Source of the DNA: Acanthococcus lagerstroemiae
Lineage: Eukaryota > Arthropoda > Insecta > Hemiptera > Eriococcidae
Direction of reading: 5' to 3'
DNA: 64,000 nucleotides
NCBI GenBank assembly: GCA_031841125.1
Contig: CM063112.1
Span: forward strand, 63,107,722 to 63,171,721
Positions 1 to 11,242 of this stretch are shown here, piece by piece (positions within the stretch are counted from its first letter, which is position 1; each line of letters starts with the position of its first letter). Both the position numbers and the translations under genes were made by a program. Under the pieces are notes generated by a model. The model was not told the origin of the DNA. It searched no databases and was given only the letters and a program-made list of their open reading frames with translations.

Positions 1-3000
1 TTCCGAAATCGCGAATTTCTCTGGGGGGAACTAATAAAACGTGAAAATCTCCGGACTGGGGATAGCTAGAGGAAAACGGTTTGAAATTTTGAGATCAAAT
101 TGATCTCCTGTTTCCAAAGTGTCAACCCGTTTCGCAGTAGGTGCCGCCAATCCAAAGATTTTTGCATTTTTTGAGTTCGCCCCAGAGGAATTAGCGATTT
201 CGAAAACGTCAATTGGAGTATGAGAAATAGCATATTTTATTCTTCGAAGGCGCCCCAATTGTATTTCAAATTTGATAAAATTCTGGTAATGCCTTCAGCA
301 CGTTGAATATGCAACTCAACATACACCAATTGCCGTTTCCGAAATCGCGAATTTCGCTGGGGGGAACTAATAAAACTCGAAAATCTGCGGACTGGGGATA
401 GCTAGAGGAAAACGGTTTGAAATTTTGAAAGCCGAATGATCTCCTGTTTCCAAAGTGTCAACCCGTTTCGCAGTAGGTGCCGCCAATCCAAAGATTTTTG
501 CATTTTATTAGTTCGCCCCAAAGAAATTAGCCATTTCAAAAACGTCAGCGAATATACTGAAAATGCCTTCAGCACGTCGAATATGCAACTCAACATACAC
601 CAATTGACTTTTTCGAAACGGCGAATTTCTCTGGGGGGACTAATAAAACGTGAAAATCTCCGGACTGGGGATAGCTAGAGGAAAACGGTTTGAAACTTTG
701 AGATCAAATTGATCTCCTGTTTCCAAAGTGTCAACCCGTTTCGCAGTAGGTGCCGCCAATCCAAAGAATTTTGCATTTTTTGAGTTCCCCCAGAGGAATT
801 AGCGATTTCGAAAACGTCAGCGAATATACTGAAAATGCCTTCAGCACGTCGAATATGCAACTCAACATACACCGATTGCTTTTTCAAAACGGTGAAAATC
901 TCCGGACTGGGGATAGCTAGAGGAAAACGGTTTGAAATTTTGAAAGCCAATTGATCTCCTCTTTCGAAAGTGTCAACCCGTTTCGCTGTGGCTGCCTCCA
1001 ATCCAAAGATTTTTGCATTTTATTAGTTCGCCCCAGAGAAATTAGCGACTTCGAAAACGTCAATTGGCGTATGAGAAATAGCATATTTTATTCTTCGAAG
1101 GCGTCCCAATTGTATTTCAAATTTGATAAAATTCTGGTAATGCCTTCAGCACGTTGAATATGCAACTCAACATACACCAATTGCTGTTTCCGAAATCGCG
1201 AATTTCTCTGGGGGGAACTAATAAAACGTGAAAATCTCCGGACTGGGGATAGCTAGAGGAAAACGGTTTGAAATTTTGAGATCAAATTGATCTCCTGTTT
1301 CCAAAGTGTCAACCCGTTTCGCAGTAGGTGCCGCCAATCCAAAGATTTTTGCATTTTTTGAGTTCGCCCCAGAGGAATTAGCGATTTCGAAAACGTCAAT
1401 TGGAGTATGAGAAATAGCATATTTTATTCTTCGAAGGCGCCCCAATTGTATTTCAAATTTGATAAAATTCTGGTAATGCCTTCAGCACGTTGAATATGCA
1501 ACTCAACATACACCAATTGCTGTTTCCGAAATCGCGAATTTCTCTGGGGGGAACTAATAAAACGTGAAAATCTCCGGACTGGGGATAGCTAGAGGAAAAC
1601 GGTTTGAAATTTTGAGATCAAATTGATCTCCTGTTTCCAAAGTGTCGACCCGTTTCGCAGTAGGTGCCGCCAATCCAAAGATTTTTGCATTTTTTGAGTT
1701 CGCCCCAGAGGAATTAGCGATTTCGAAAACGTCAGCGGATATACTGAAAATGCCTTCAGCACGTCGAATATGCAACTCAACATACACCAATTGCTTTTTC
1801 AAAACGGTGAAAATCTCCGAACTGGGGATAGCTAGAGGAAAACGGTTTGAAATTTTGAAAGCCGAATGATCTCCTCTTTCGAAAGTGTCAACCCGTTTCG
1901 CTGTGGCTGCCTCCAATCCAAAGATTTTTGCATTTTATTAGTTCGCCCCAAAGAAATTAGCCATTTCGAAAACGTCAGCAAAAAAACTGAAAATGCCTTC
2001 AGCACGTCGAATATGCAACTCAACATACACCGATTGCTTTTTCAAAACGGTGAAAATCTCCGGACTGGGGATGGCTAGAGGAAAACGGTTTGAACTTTTG
2101 AAAGCCAAATGATCTCCTCTTCCGAAAGTGTCAACCCGTTTCGCTGTGGCTGCCTCCAATCCAAAGATTTTTGCATTTTATTAGTTCGCCCCAGAGAAAT
2201 TAGCGACTTCGAAAACGTCAATTGGCGTATGAGAAATAGCATATGTTATCCTTCGAAGGCGTCACAATTGTATTTCAGATTTTATAAAATTCTGGTAATG
2301 CCTTCAGCACGTTGAATATGCAACTCAACATACACCAATTGCCGTTTCCGAAATCGCGAATTTCTCTGGGGGGAACTAATAAAACTCGAAAATCTGCGGA
2401 CTGGGGATAGCTAGAGGAAAACGGTTTGAAATTTTGAAAGCCGAATGATCTCCTGTTTCCAAAGTGTCAACCCGTTTCGCAGTAGGTGCCGCCAATCCAA
2501 AGATTTTTGCATTTTATTAGTTCGCCCCAAAGAAATTAGCCATTTCGAAAACGTCAGCGAATATACTGAAAATGCCTTCAGCACGTCGAATATGCAACTC
2601 AACATACACCAATTGACTTTTTCGAAACGGCGAATTTCTCTGGGGGGAACTAATAAAACGTGAAAATCTCCGGACTGGGGATAGCTAGAGGAAAACGGTT
2701 TGAAACTTTGAGATCAAATTGATCTCCTGTTTCCAAAGTGTCAACCCGTTTCGCAGTAGGTGCCGCCAATCCAAAGATTTTTGCATTTTTTGAGTTCCCC
2801 CCAGAGGAATTAGCGATTTCGAAAACGTCAGCGAATATACTGAAAATGCCTTCAGCACGTCGAATATGCAACTCAACATACACCGATTGCTTTTTCAAAA
2901 CGGTGAAAATCTCCGGACTGGGGATAGCTAGAGGAAAACGGTTTGAAACTTTGAGATCAAATTGATCTCCTGTTTCCAAAGTGTCAACCCGGTTCGCAGT

Positions 3001-6000
3001 AGGTGCCGCCAATCCAAAGATTTTTGCATTTTTTGAGTTCCCCCCAGAGGAATTAGCGATTTCGAAAACGTCAGCGAATATACTGAAAATGCCTTCAGCA
3101 CGTCGAATATGCAACTCAACATACACCGATTGCTTTTTCAAAACGGTGAAAATCTCCGGACTGGGGATAGCTAGAGGAAAACGGTTTGAAACTTTGAGAT
3201 CAAATTGATCTCCTGTTTCCAAAGTGTCAACCCGGTTCGCAGTAGGTGCCGCCAATCCAAAGATTTTTGCATTTTTTGAGTTCCCCCCAGAGGAATTAGC
3301 GATTTCGAAAACGTCAGCGAATATACTGAAAATGCCTTCAGCACGTCGAATATGCAACTCAACATACACCGATTGCTTTTTCAAAACGGTGAAAATCTCC
3401 GGACTGGGGATAGCTAGAGGAAAACGGTTTGAAATTTGGAAAGCCAAATGATCTCCTCTTTCGAAAGTGTCAACCCGTTTCGCTGTGGCTGCCTCCAATC
3501 CAAAGATTTTTGCATTTTATTAGTTCGCCCCAGAGAAATTAGCGACTTCGAAAACGTCAATTGGCGTATGAGAAATAGCATATTTTATTCTTCGAAGGCG
3601 CCCCAATTGTATTTCAAATTTGATAAAATTCTGGTAATGCCTTCAGCACGTTGAATATGCAACTCAACATACACCAATTGCTGTTTCCGAAATCGCGAAT
3701 TTCTCTGGGGGGAACTAATAAAACGTGAAAATCTCCGGACTGGGGATAGCTAGAGGAAAACGGTTTGAAATTTTGAGATCAAATTGATCTCCTGTTTCCA
3801 AAGTGTCAACCCGTTTCGCAGTAGGTGCCGCCAATCCAAAGATTTTTGCATTTTTTGAGTTCGCCCCAGAGGAATTAGCGATTTCGAAAACGTCAATTGG
3901 AGTATGAGAAATAGCATATTTTATTCTTCGAAGGCGCCCCAATTGTATTTCAAATTTGATAAAATTCTGGTAATGCCTTCAGCACGTTGAATATGCAACT
4001 CAACATACACCAATTGCCGTTTCCGAAATCGCGAATTTCTCTGGGGGGAACTAATAAAACTCGAAAATCTGCGGACTGGGGATAGCTAGAGGAAAACGGT
4101 TTGAAATTTTGAAAGCCGAATGATCTCCTGTTTCCAAAGTGTCAACCCGTTTCGCAGTAGGTGCCGCCAATCCAAAGATTTTTGCATTTTATTAGTTCGC
4201 CCCAAAGAAATTAGCCATTTCAAAAACGTCAGCGAATATACTGAAAATGCCTTCAGCACGTCGAATATACAACTCAACATACACCAATTGACTTTTTCGA
4301 AACGGCGAATTTCTCTGGGGGGAACTAATAAAACGTGAAAATCTCCGGACTGGGGATAGCTAGAGGAAAACGGTTTGAAACTTTGAGATCAAATTGATCT
4401 CCTGTTTCCAAAGTGTCAACCCGTTTCGCAGTAGGTGCCGCCAATCCAAAGATTCTTGCATTTTTTGAGTTCCCCCCAGAGGAATTAGCGATTTCGAAAA
4501 CGTCAGCGAATATACTGAAAATGCCTTCAGCACGTCGAATATGCAACTCAACATACACCGATTGCTTTTTCAAAACGGTGAAAATCTCCGGACTGGGGAT
4601 AGCTAGAGGAAAACGGTTTGAAATTTTGAAAGCCAAATGATCTCCTCTTTCGAAAGTGTCAACCCGTTTCGCTGTGGCTGCCTCCAATCCAAAGATTTTT
4701 GCATTTTATTAGTTCGCCCCAGAGAAATTAGCGACTTCGAAAACGTCAATTGGCGTATGAGAAATAGCATATTTTATTCTTCGAAGGCGCCCCAATTGTA
4801 TTTCAAATTTGATAAAATTCTGGTAATGCCTTCAGCACGTTGAATATGCAACTCAACATACACCAATTGCCGTTTCCGAAATCGCGAATTTCTCTGGGGG
4901 GAACTAATAAAACGTGAAAATCTCCGGACTGGGGATAGCTAGAGGAAAACGGTTTGAAATTTTGAGATCAAATTGATCTCCTGTTTCCAAAGTGTCAACC
5001 CGTTTCGCAGTAGGTGCCGCCAATCCAAAGATTTTTGCATTTTTTGAGTTCGCCCCAGAGGAATTAGCGATTTCGAAAACGTCAGCGGATATACTGAAAA
5101 TGCCTTCAGCACGTCGAATATGCAACTCAACATACACCGATTGCTTTTTCAAAACGGTGAAAATCTCCGGACTGGGGATGGCTAGAGGAAAACGGTTTGA
5201 ACTTTTGAAAGCCAAATGATCTCCTCTTTCGAAAGTGTCAACCCGTTTCGCTGTGGCTGCCTCCAATCCAAAGATTTTTGCATTTTATTAGTTCGCCCCA
5301 GAGAAATTAGCGACTTCGAAAACGTCAATTGGCGTATGAGAAATAGCATATGTTATCCTTCGAAGGCGTCACAATTGTATTTCAGATTTTATAAAATTCT
5401 GGTAATGCCTTCAGCACGTTGAATATGCAACTCAACATACACCAAATGCCGTTTCCGAAACGGCGAATTTCTCTGGGGGGAACTAATAAAACGTGAAAAT
5501 CGCCGGACTGGGGATAGCTAGAGGAAAACGGTTTTAAATTTTGAGAGCAAATTGATCTCCTCTTTCGAAAGTGTCAACCCGTTTCGCTGTGGCTGCCTCC
5601 AATCCAAAGATTTTTGCATTTTATTAGTTCGCCCCAGGGAAATGAGCGAATCCGAAAACGTCAATTGGCGTATGGGAAATAGCATATTTAATTCTTCGAA
5701 GGCGTCACAAATTTATTTCAAATGTTCTAATATTCTGGTTATGCCTTCAGCATATCGCATATGCAACTCAACATACACCAGATGACGTTTTCAATATGGC
5801 GACAATCTCCGGACTGGGGATAGCTAGAGGAAAACTGTTTGCAATTTTGAGAGCAAATTGATCTCCTCTTTTGAAAGTGTAACCCGTTTCGCTGTAGCTG
5901 CCTCCAATCCAAAAATTTTTGCATTTTATTAGTTCGCCCCAGAGAAATAAGCGAATCCGAAAACGTCAATTGGCGTATGAGAAATAGCATATTTAATTCT

Positions 6001-6560
6001 TCGAAGGCGTCACAAATTTATTTCAAATGTTCTAATATTCTGGTTATGCCTTCACCACATCAAATATGCAACTCAACATACACCAGTTGACGTTTTCGAA
6101 ATGGCGACAATCTCCGGACTGGGGATAGCTAGAGGAAAACTGTTTGCAATTTTGAGAGCAAATTGATCTCTTCTTTCGAAAGTGTCAACCCGTTTCGCTG
6201 TAGCGGCCCCCAATCCTGAGATTTTTGCATTTTATTAGTTCACCCCAGGAAATTGAAGATTTCGAAAACGTCTTTCTGGCGTCTCCACTTTTTCAAATAT
6301 TCTATTCACGCCTTCAGTACGTCGAATATGCAACCCAACCTACACGAATCGGCGTTTTCGAAATCGCTAATTTCTCTGGGGGGAACTAATAAATCGCGAA
6401 AATCTCGGGACTGGGGATAGCTAGAGGAAAACGGTTTGAAATTTTGAGAGCGAAATGATCTTCACTTTCGAAAGTGTCAACCCGTTTCGCTGTAGCGGCC
6501 CCCAATCCAAAGATTTTTGCATTTTATTAGTTCGCCCCAGGAAATTGAAGATTTTGAAAA
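1..6560. repeat. Higher-order tandem repeat (satellite-like) array
   Basis: About 23 head-to-tail copies share a core beginning GGACTGGGGATAGCTAGAGG. Distances between successive cores are about 336, 274, 243 and, near the right edge, 305-306 and 292 bp. These lengths fit a 243-bp backbone with two optional modules of about 62 bp and 31 bp: 336 has both, 274 only the 31-bp module, 305 only the 62-bp module, 243 neither. Each long unit also contains a long inverted repeat. Copies up to about 5.4 kb are nearly identical; those from 5.5 to 6.56 kb are more diverged, as expected at the edge of an array homogenised by unequal exchange. The array runs off the left edge. Long open frames here, such as 282 codons at 2650-3498 on the minus strand, arise because 243 is a multiple of three. 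Confidence 0.95.
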
Positions 6561-6690
6561 CAGTTATTTTAAAACTACCGAATAAAAATATCTATATCGG
6601 AGATCAATTTAATAAATATTACTCTATTATAATATGTACAAATTTAAATAAATAATCTATTGCTCGTCCATAGGGATACAACCTTCAACT

Positions 6691-8751
6691 TTAAACACTG
6701 GGATACTCCGTATACTCGACAATATTCGCAGATAGTATCGTCAGTCCCTCTCGAATCATACGGAAATTCTCGATAGTTGTCGCTGCCTGCATCAGCTTTT
6801 GGAAAAGCGCTTCTATTTCGCGCTTCTCGCCCTCGAACGATTCTTCTGTAACTTCCGATGTACTCGACGTGGCCACGTCTTCCGAACCAGAAACAATTTC
6901 GATAGACGGTTCTTCGTCCATCAATACGGACTCGGCCGACACGTACTCCGTGACCGACTCGTCCGACTTGAAATCGTACCTCAAAAACAATCCCAACGCA
7001 TGTATGTGCTTGCACATATTCAACATAACCGACCAGTCATCGCAGGAGCACTGGAACTGATGAAAGCACGCGTCGCATTTCTCGCACAGCAGCGGGCACT
7101 TGCTGCACTTGGTCTGCATGATCTGCGAGACCAAATACATTTCTATGATGCCGTCGTTCGGCGTCACGAACGAGCCGACGTGCCACTCGTTCGGCACGTC
7201 GGTTCTCTCGATATACGCGTTCAGATTATCGCCAACTTTGTTGACTTCGAGGGCGTCATGGCGTTGCCTCAGCGTGCTCAGCTTGGCCGCCAACTTGCTC
7301 CGACTTTCTCGTCTCTTCTGTTCAACCTCTTTGCGTATCAGGTGTTTCTCTATGGTTTGCAACCCGGCCGAGAGACTTCTCGTAACTGGAGCGGTACCGC
7401 CGTACCGATACTTGGAGTACTTTTTGAACGACTTCACGTACATGTTGGTGCTCGCTCGTTCACCCGTCCGGTGGCAGTATGCCCAGTCTTCGGTGTTGCG
7501 CGCGTAGTTAGCCCGAAAGTGGGATAGAAAGGGTGCCATGTCGGCGTCTTCGTCGTTCAGGAAGTGCAGCAGCTTCTTCTCGAACAAGGCCTTGTTCGTT
7601 TCGGCTGACAGGTCGTACAGTTTCAGCTTCGCATTTGCCAGCTTATGCTTGTCGACGACCATCGTCAGGTCCTGGTGCCATTGTTCGTGCACATGCCACG
7701 AGCAGAACACGCGCTGACGCGGCCTGCCCATGATTTTGATCCAGCTGTTGTAATCGTTTTCGGCCATGTCGGTCATCAACAGGTTCGGCTGCAACGGGCC
7801 CACCTTGTCTCTGACGCATGACAGAAACAATTCGATCAACGGCTCGTCGTTGCGATTACTAACAACGAACGCGACCGGGTAACTTTCGCGGTACTCGTCG
7901 ACCACTAACAAGGTTTGCAAAATAAAGTTCTCCTTGTCGGGCGCGTGAGTGGTATCCAGGGCGATGACGTCGCCGCCGAATTTCTTCAACATCTCTTCTT
8001 GTTTGGCGTTCATGAAAACGAGCACGCCATCGTTTTTGTCCAACTGCGGGCTGGCGAGATCCGTTACTCCTTCAGATTTGAAATACAAAATTGACGACGT
8101 GTTTCGCTGAACGAATTCTTCGGCTTTGACGTCCTCGAACATCACTCGAGCGATGTTAGATTTGGAGTTTTTCGACAAGATGTTATGCAGATCTTTGTCG
8201 TTCAATAAATGGATTTCGGTAGTGTAAGAGCGATCGGTTTCGGACGTCTCGGTGTCCAGCGTGCCGTACACGGGTATGCCGGCCGAAATTCTGGACGCGA
8301 TTCGACAGCGGTCCTTCTTACTGATGTAGAAAATATGTGACGTTTCTTCCTCTGTGCCAATTGCGTGGCCGACGTGCGTCTTCACAAACACCACGTTGTG
8401 GGTGCCCTTTTTGGTCGTATGCAGTTTGATCTCGGCCGGACATAGGCCGTTCATCTTCTTGCTGCCAATTAGCTTGGCTCGGCGTTTGTTGGCTTTCGAT
8501 TCGTACATGCCGGAACGGTGACAGGCGAACGTGGTGAGCGAGTGGTCTTTGTAGCTGTGGAAGTTACGTTTCATAAAGTGACAGGTCATTGTGGTTTCTA
8601 TGCTTTTCTTCCATTCGAGGAATTCTTTCTTCGAGGCGAACCGCAAACTCTCGGATTCTATTTTCACCTTATGCAGTTCTTCGTAGTGGAGCAGCACTTG
8701 TAGTTTTTGGGGAAATGATGAACCGCAGAGTATACATTTGATAGCGATGTT
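6691..8751 (-). CDS. MULE transposase-like protein, terminal exon (C2H2, WRKY/GCM1-like, MULE, SWIM)
   Basis: This is the large 3' exon of a spliced gene; 687 codons including the TAA stop. The open frame reaches 8760, but that would need a TTG start, and the bases before it read TTTTATTTGTTGCAG, a good 3' splice site, so I start coding at 8751. Numbering residues of that open frame from 8760: C2H2 finger C9, C12, H25, H30; WRKY/GCM1-like zinc domain C80, C107, H129, H132; MULE transposase core with D269 (LDTTH) and D331 (MTDMAEND), then C353-S-W-H356; SWIM finger C571-x-C573 and C583-x-H585. This combination is known from Mutator-like transposases. Where I expect the catalytic Glu (family pattern TNMYVESF) the sequence reads TNMYVKSF (K443), so the nuclease may be dead. 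No AATAAA lies between the stop and the satellite; the nearest on this strand is in the last satellite unit (6523-6528). It may be a transposon gene or a host-domesticated one. Confidence 0.85.
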   Translation of the reverse strand, partial: NIAIKCILCGSSFPQKLQVLLHYEELHKVKIESESLRFASKKEFLEWKKSIETTMTCHFMKRNFHSYKDHSLTTFACHRSGMYESKANKRRAKLIGSKKMNGLCPAEIKLHTTKKGTHNVVFVKTHVGHAIGTEEETSHIFYISKKDRCRIASRISAGIPVYGTLDTETSETDRSYTTEIHLLNDKDLHNILSKNSKSNIARVMFEDVKAEEFVQRNTSSILYFKSEGVTDLASPQLDKNDGVLVFMNAKQEEMLKKFGGDVIALDTTHAPDKENFILQTLLVVDEYRESYPVAFVVSNRNDEPLIELFLSCVRDKVGPLQPNLLMTDMAENDYNSWIKIMGRPRQRVFCSWHVHEQWHQDLTMVVDKHKLANAKLKLYDLSAETNKALFEKKLLHFLNDEDADMAPFLSHFRANYARNTEDWAYCHRTGERASTNMYVKSFKKYSKYRYGGTAPVTRSLSAGLQTIEKHLIRKEVEQKRRESRSKLAAKLSTLRQRHDALEVNKVGDNLNAYIERTDVPNEWHVGSFVTPNDGIIEMYLVSQIMQTKCSKCPLLCEKCDACFHQFQCSCDDWSVMLNMCKHIHALGLFLRYDFKSDESVTEYVSAESVLMDEEPSIEIVSGSEDVATSSTSEVTEESFEGEKREIEALFQKLMQAATTIENFRMIREGLTILSANIVEYTEYPSV

Positions 8752-9794
8752 CTGCAACAAATAAAAATGTTAAAGTTCTAAATTTTTATTTATAAGACAG
8801 GACTAATCGATGACGTAACAAATCTTTGTTGTCCGACAGGGTACGCACATCCCAGATGTGGAGATATTTCTTCCATCACTCCAAACATAACTATCGCCTT
8901 CCATAAATCACATTCGAAACGTATCTTTCCACATTATTTATAATCGGGATACCACATCCACTATTTTCAGCAATTTTAACATAATTTACTTATGGGACTT
9001 TCAGTTTCAGCTCCTGCAGGTCTAACAGGCAGATGGTAAGGCAAAAACAATCTTGGAAATGAACTTAGCGACTCAAAAAATCCTGGTATCGATATATTAT
9101 TAAAAGCTAACAATACTTATTTTCAGATTTCGACTTTTTGTGAACCCTCAAGCCAGTGTCCAAAACAACTTCAAAAATGGATTCACAGTCCGAAAATCGT
9201 AGGAATGATCACATAAAATATACTTATATGTATTTTTAGTGGTTTTTGGATAGAATTATCAATGCATCCCTCCTCAAAAGTCTTATTTTGAAAACCTTCT
9301 GCATTCTCTACTTGGAAAAATGTTTTTAAAACTATTTTTACTTTCTGTAACGTTCCGAACCGTTCACCTTTGATTTGATGCATTCCTGTTCCGTTCATTC
9401 ATTCGTTCTCTTTATTACACTTTGTAAAAGCACAAGAATTTCATTAAAATGGCAGGGTTTGTCATAAACAGAAAGACCATTCTCGTTCCGTTTACAGGAA
9501 AAACTGTTCATATTCCGTTCTATTCGCTCAGTTCATTCTTTCAACATTCCATGATTACTTTTCAATATTTTTTTCATTTTTTCTTTTTTCAAATGTCTGC
9601 CAATGAAGTCATAACATTCTAAACTACGTATTTCCTTTTGAAGAAACTTATGCTGCACGTCAACCCCCTTTTAGACACGGGTTAATATACCCGGAGGGGT
9701 TATTTTACACGCAATATTTGTAATCAATACAACTCAAAATCGGTTAGAAAGTAAAATTAACATGAGAATGGTGAATCATACACAGGTGACATAC
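8752..9794 (-). other. Intron of the zinc-finger/MULE gene
   Basis: Predicted 1,043-bp intron between the third finger exon and the MULE exon. It is AT-rich. I see no further finger exon and no mobile element in it. Confidence 0.5.
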
Positions 9795-9902
9795 CCGAGA
9801 ATTCTTATTATCAGTGTCCTTAGCATCGGCAGAATGATTCGTCACGAAATGCCGGCTCAGTGAAGATTTCCGTACACATATTACACCACAATGAGGGCAT
9901 TC
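9795..9902 (-). CDS. Single C2H2 zinc-finger exon (finger 3 of the MULE-fusion gene)
   Basis: This exon has 36 codons, phase 0 at both ends. It reads ECPHCGVICVRKSSLSRH and then FVTNH, a CX2CX12HX4H finger. It follows the acceptor TTTAATTTTAG and ends at the donor CGG|GTATGT. The phase joins directly to the MULE exon at 8751, which itself begins with another finger. Confidence 0.75.
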
Positions 9903-9985
9903 CTAAAATTAAAGATCAAATAACATACGTAAAAATGTTATTTCTGAAACATTCAAACATATTCTTCGACTAATAATATATTTAC

Positions 9986-10081
9986 ATAATAAGTACTAGG
10001 TTTCGTTTCCATATGTTTTCGTCTGAGATGTGCCGTCAAATTGTCCCTTCTCGAGTAATTCTTTTCGCAGTGATGACACTC
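9986..10081 (-). CDS. Single C2H2 zinc-finger exon (finger 2 of the MULE-fusion gene)
   Basis: This exon has 32 codons, phase 0 at both ends. The finger reads ECHHCEKNYSRRDNLTAH followed by LRRKH (CX2CX12HX4H). The acceptor is AATTTACAG and the donor TAT|GTAAAT. A second possible donor at 9996 (GTACTT) would break the reading phase, so I prefer this one. Confidence 0.72.
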
Positions 10082-10171
10082 CTGTAAATTAGATGGAAGA
10101 AATAAAAACGGGCTACGAAACTGGTGGAGCGAAGCTTAAAATGAAATTCATTCATGGAACTGAACACTTAC

Positions 10172-10300
10172 ATAACCTATAAAAGGACGAACATTTTCTT
10201 GGGCGTATTCTTTCTTGAGAACGTTGAATGGATGAACAGAATGCAGATGCCTCTTTAAATGGGGTTTACGTTTGAATTTCTTCTGGCAGTGATAACATTC
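10172..10300 (-). CDS. Single C2H2 zinc-finger exon (finger 1 of the MULE-fusion gene)
   Basis: This exon has 43 codons, phase 0 at both ends. The finger reads ECYHCQKKFKRKPHLKRH followed by LHSVH (CX2CX12HX4H), with a basic tail. The acceptor is ATTTGTTGAAG and the donor TAT|GTAAGT. It starts with the same E-C-x-H-C pattern as the other two finger exons, which suggests exon duplication. Confidence 0.72.
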
Positions 10301-10704
10301 CTTCAACAAATAATTTTTCAGTTCACATAAATAAAAAATGAAGATTCACATATTATGTATTATCCAATTTGTTATCCAACCGTTGGCGGCGCAGTCTTAT
10401 TGTTGATAGCTTATTGAATCACTGCCTACTGACTGATTTATAATTTTCAAGATTATACTATGGATTGTGGAGGATATCAACATTAAGAAGAAAAACTAGA
10501 ACTACTTTACACTGGAAAATAATTCTGATTACAACGGGAAACTAGCCGCTGTTCGTATCCGCACGGTAACTGGCTTCGAGCATGCAGTATTAAGGTAACT
10601 GGCAACTACAGGACCACCACTTCCCATGTACGAGGTAATACTCGACTGATATCAAACCAGAGTCAGAAATTAAAGATGTATTCTATCGTTACAACAGTAC
10701 TTAC

Positions 10705-10806
10705 AAAATCACCCAATTCCGGTTTGTTTTCCACTGGACTGCTGACTTTAAATAAGATGATATTGTCTTTGAGATCTTCCTTTCCATTACTTTTTACGGC
10801 GCTCAT
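10705..10806 (-). CDS. Probable first coding exon of the zinc-finger/MULE gene
   Basis: ATG followed by 33 codons (MSAVKSNGKEDLKDNIILFK and on to ...ELGDF), ending at a strong donor GTAAGT in phase 0, compatible with the finger exon at 10300. The upstream frame has other in-frame codons but no better start; this is the nearest ATG to the coding stretch. With the four downstream exons it gives an 831-residue protein. The assignment rests on phase, splice consensus and position, with no homology support for these 34 residues. Confidence 0.55.
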
Positions 10807-11014
10807 GTTGCATTCGGGTAGAAAAACAATGACGAAACCGCACGAAAAGCTCACACACTTCAATGAAGATGAATTGAGTAATTAAACATTGTGCAAACCT
10901 TTTGATCCATGTTGAAAATTAATCTCGTCTGACACACTTCCCAGAAGAAACGAAATTAATGAACGAAGACAGGAACGATAACGGAAATAACGTTACTGAT
11001 AAGGATTAAGGAGA

Positions 11015-11033
11015 CCAATTCCCTGTGACGTCA
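11015..11033. promoter_or_regulatory. CCAAT box plus CRE-like palindrome upstream of the zinc-finger/MULE gene
   Basis: CCAAT at 11015-11019 and the perfect palindrome TGACGTCA at 11026-11033 lie about 210-230 bp upstream of the predicted start codon at 10806 and about 40 bp before the BEL/Pao insertion. Both motifs are typical promoter elements, but either could occur by chance. Confidence 0.3.
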
Positions 11034-11073
11034 CGACACGAGGATGACGAAAGCTGGTGGCTGGGGTGGCTCG

Positions 11074-11242
11074 TGTCGCGACCGCGAGAGTGCGCCCTCT
11101 GTACATACTGTGATACTGCTATGCTGCTAACTGTACATACGGACAATAAAAATGGTAGAACTCGTGTGTGTTGTATTTCTTGTAACAAAAGTGTGAATCT
11201 TCTTATAATTCGCGGGAACTCTACTCCACTTCAAACGCGATA
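11074..11242 (+). repeat. 5' LTR of the BEL/Pao element
   Basis: Begins TGTCGCGACCGCGAGAG and ends AACGCGATA. It carries AATAAA at 11145-11150, a likely polyadenylation signal. It matches the 3' LTR except for one extra T and one missing A near the end. Confidence 0.95.

Noticed and set aside
2650..3498. 282-codon open frame with perfect internal 81-residue repeats on the minus strand
   Set aside because: It follows from a stop-free satellite unit of 243 bp (a multiple of three). Both strands are open, the frame breaks wherever a 274- or 336-bp unit occurs, and there is no promoter or domain.
1..6560. CRISPR-like regularly spaced repeats
   Set aside because: The whole unit is repeated, with no unique spacers, and the repeats are far longer than CRISPR repeats.
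6799..7733. Open frames on the plus strand of the MULE exon (up to 242 codons)
   Set aside because: They are antisense shadows of a GC-richer coding exon with clear domains on the minus strand.
8752..8760. Translation start at the upstream end of the MULE open frame
   Set aside because: It would require a TTG start; the sequence there is a good splice acceptor and in-phase upstream exons exist.
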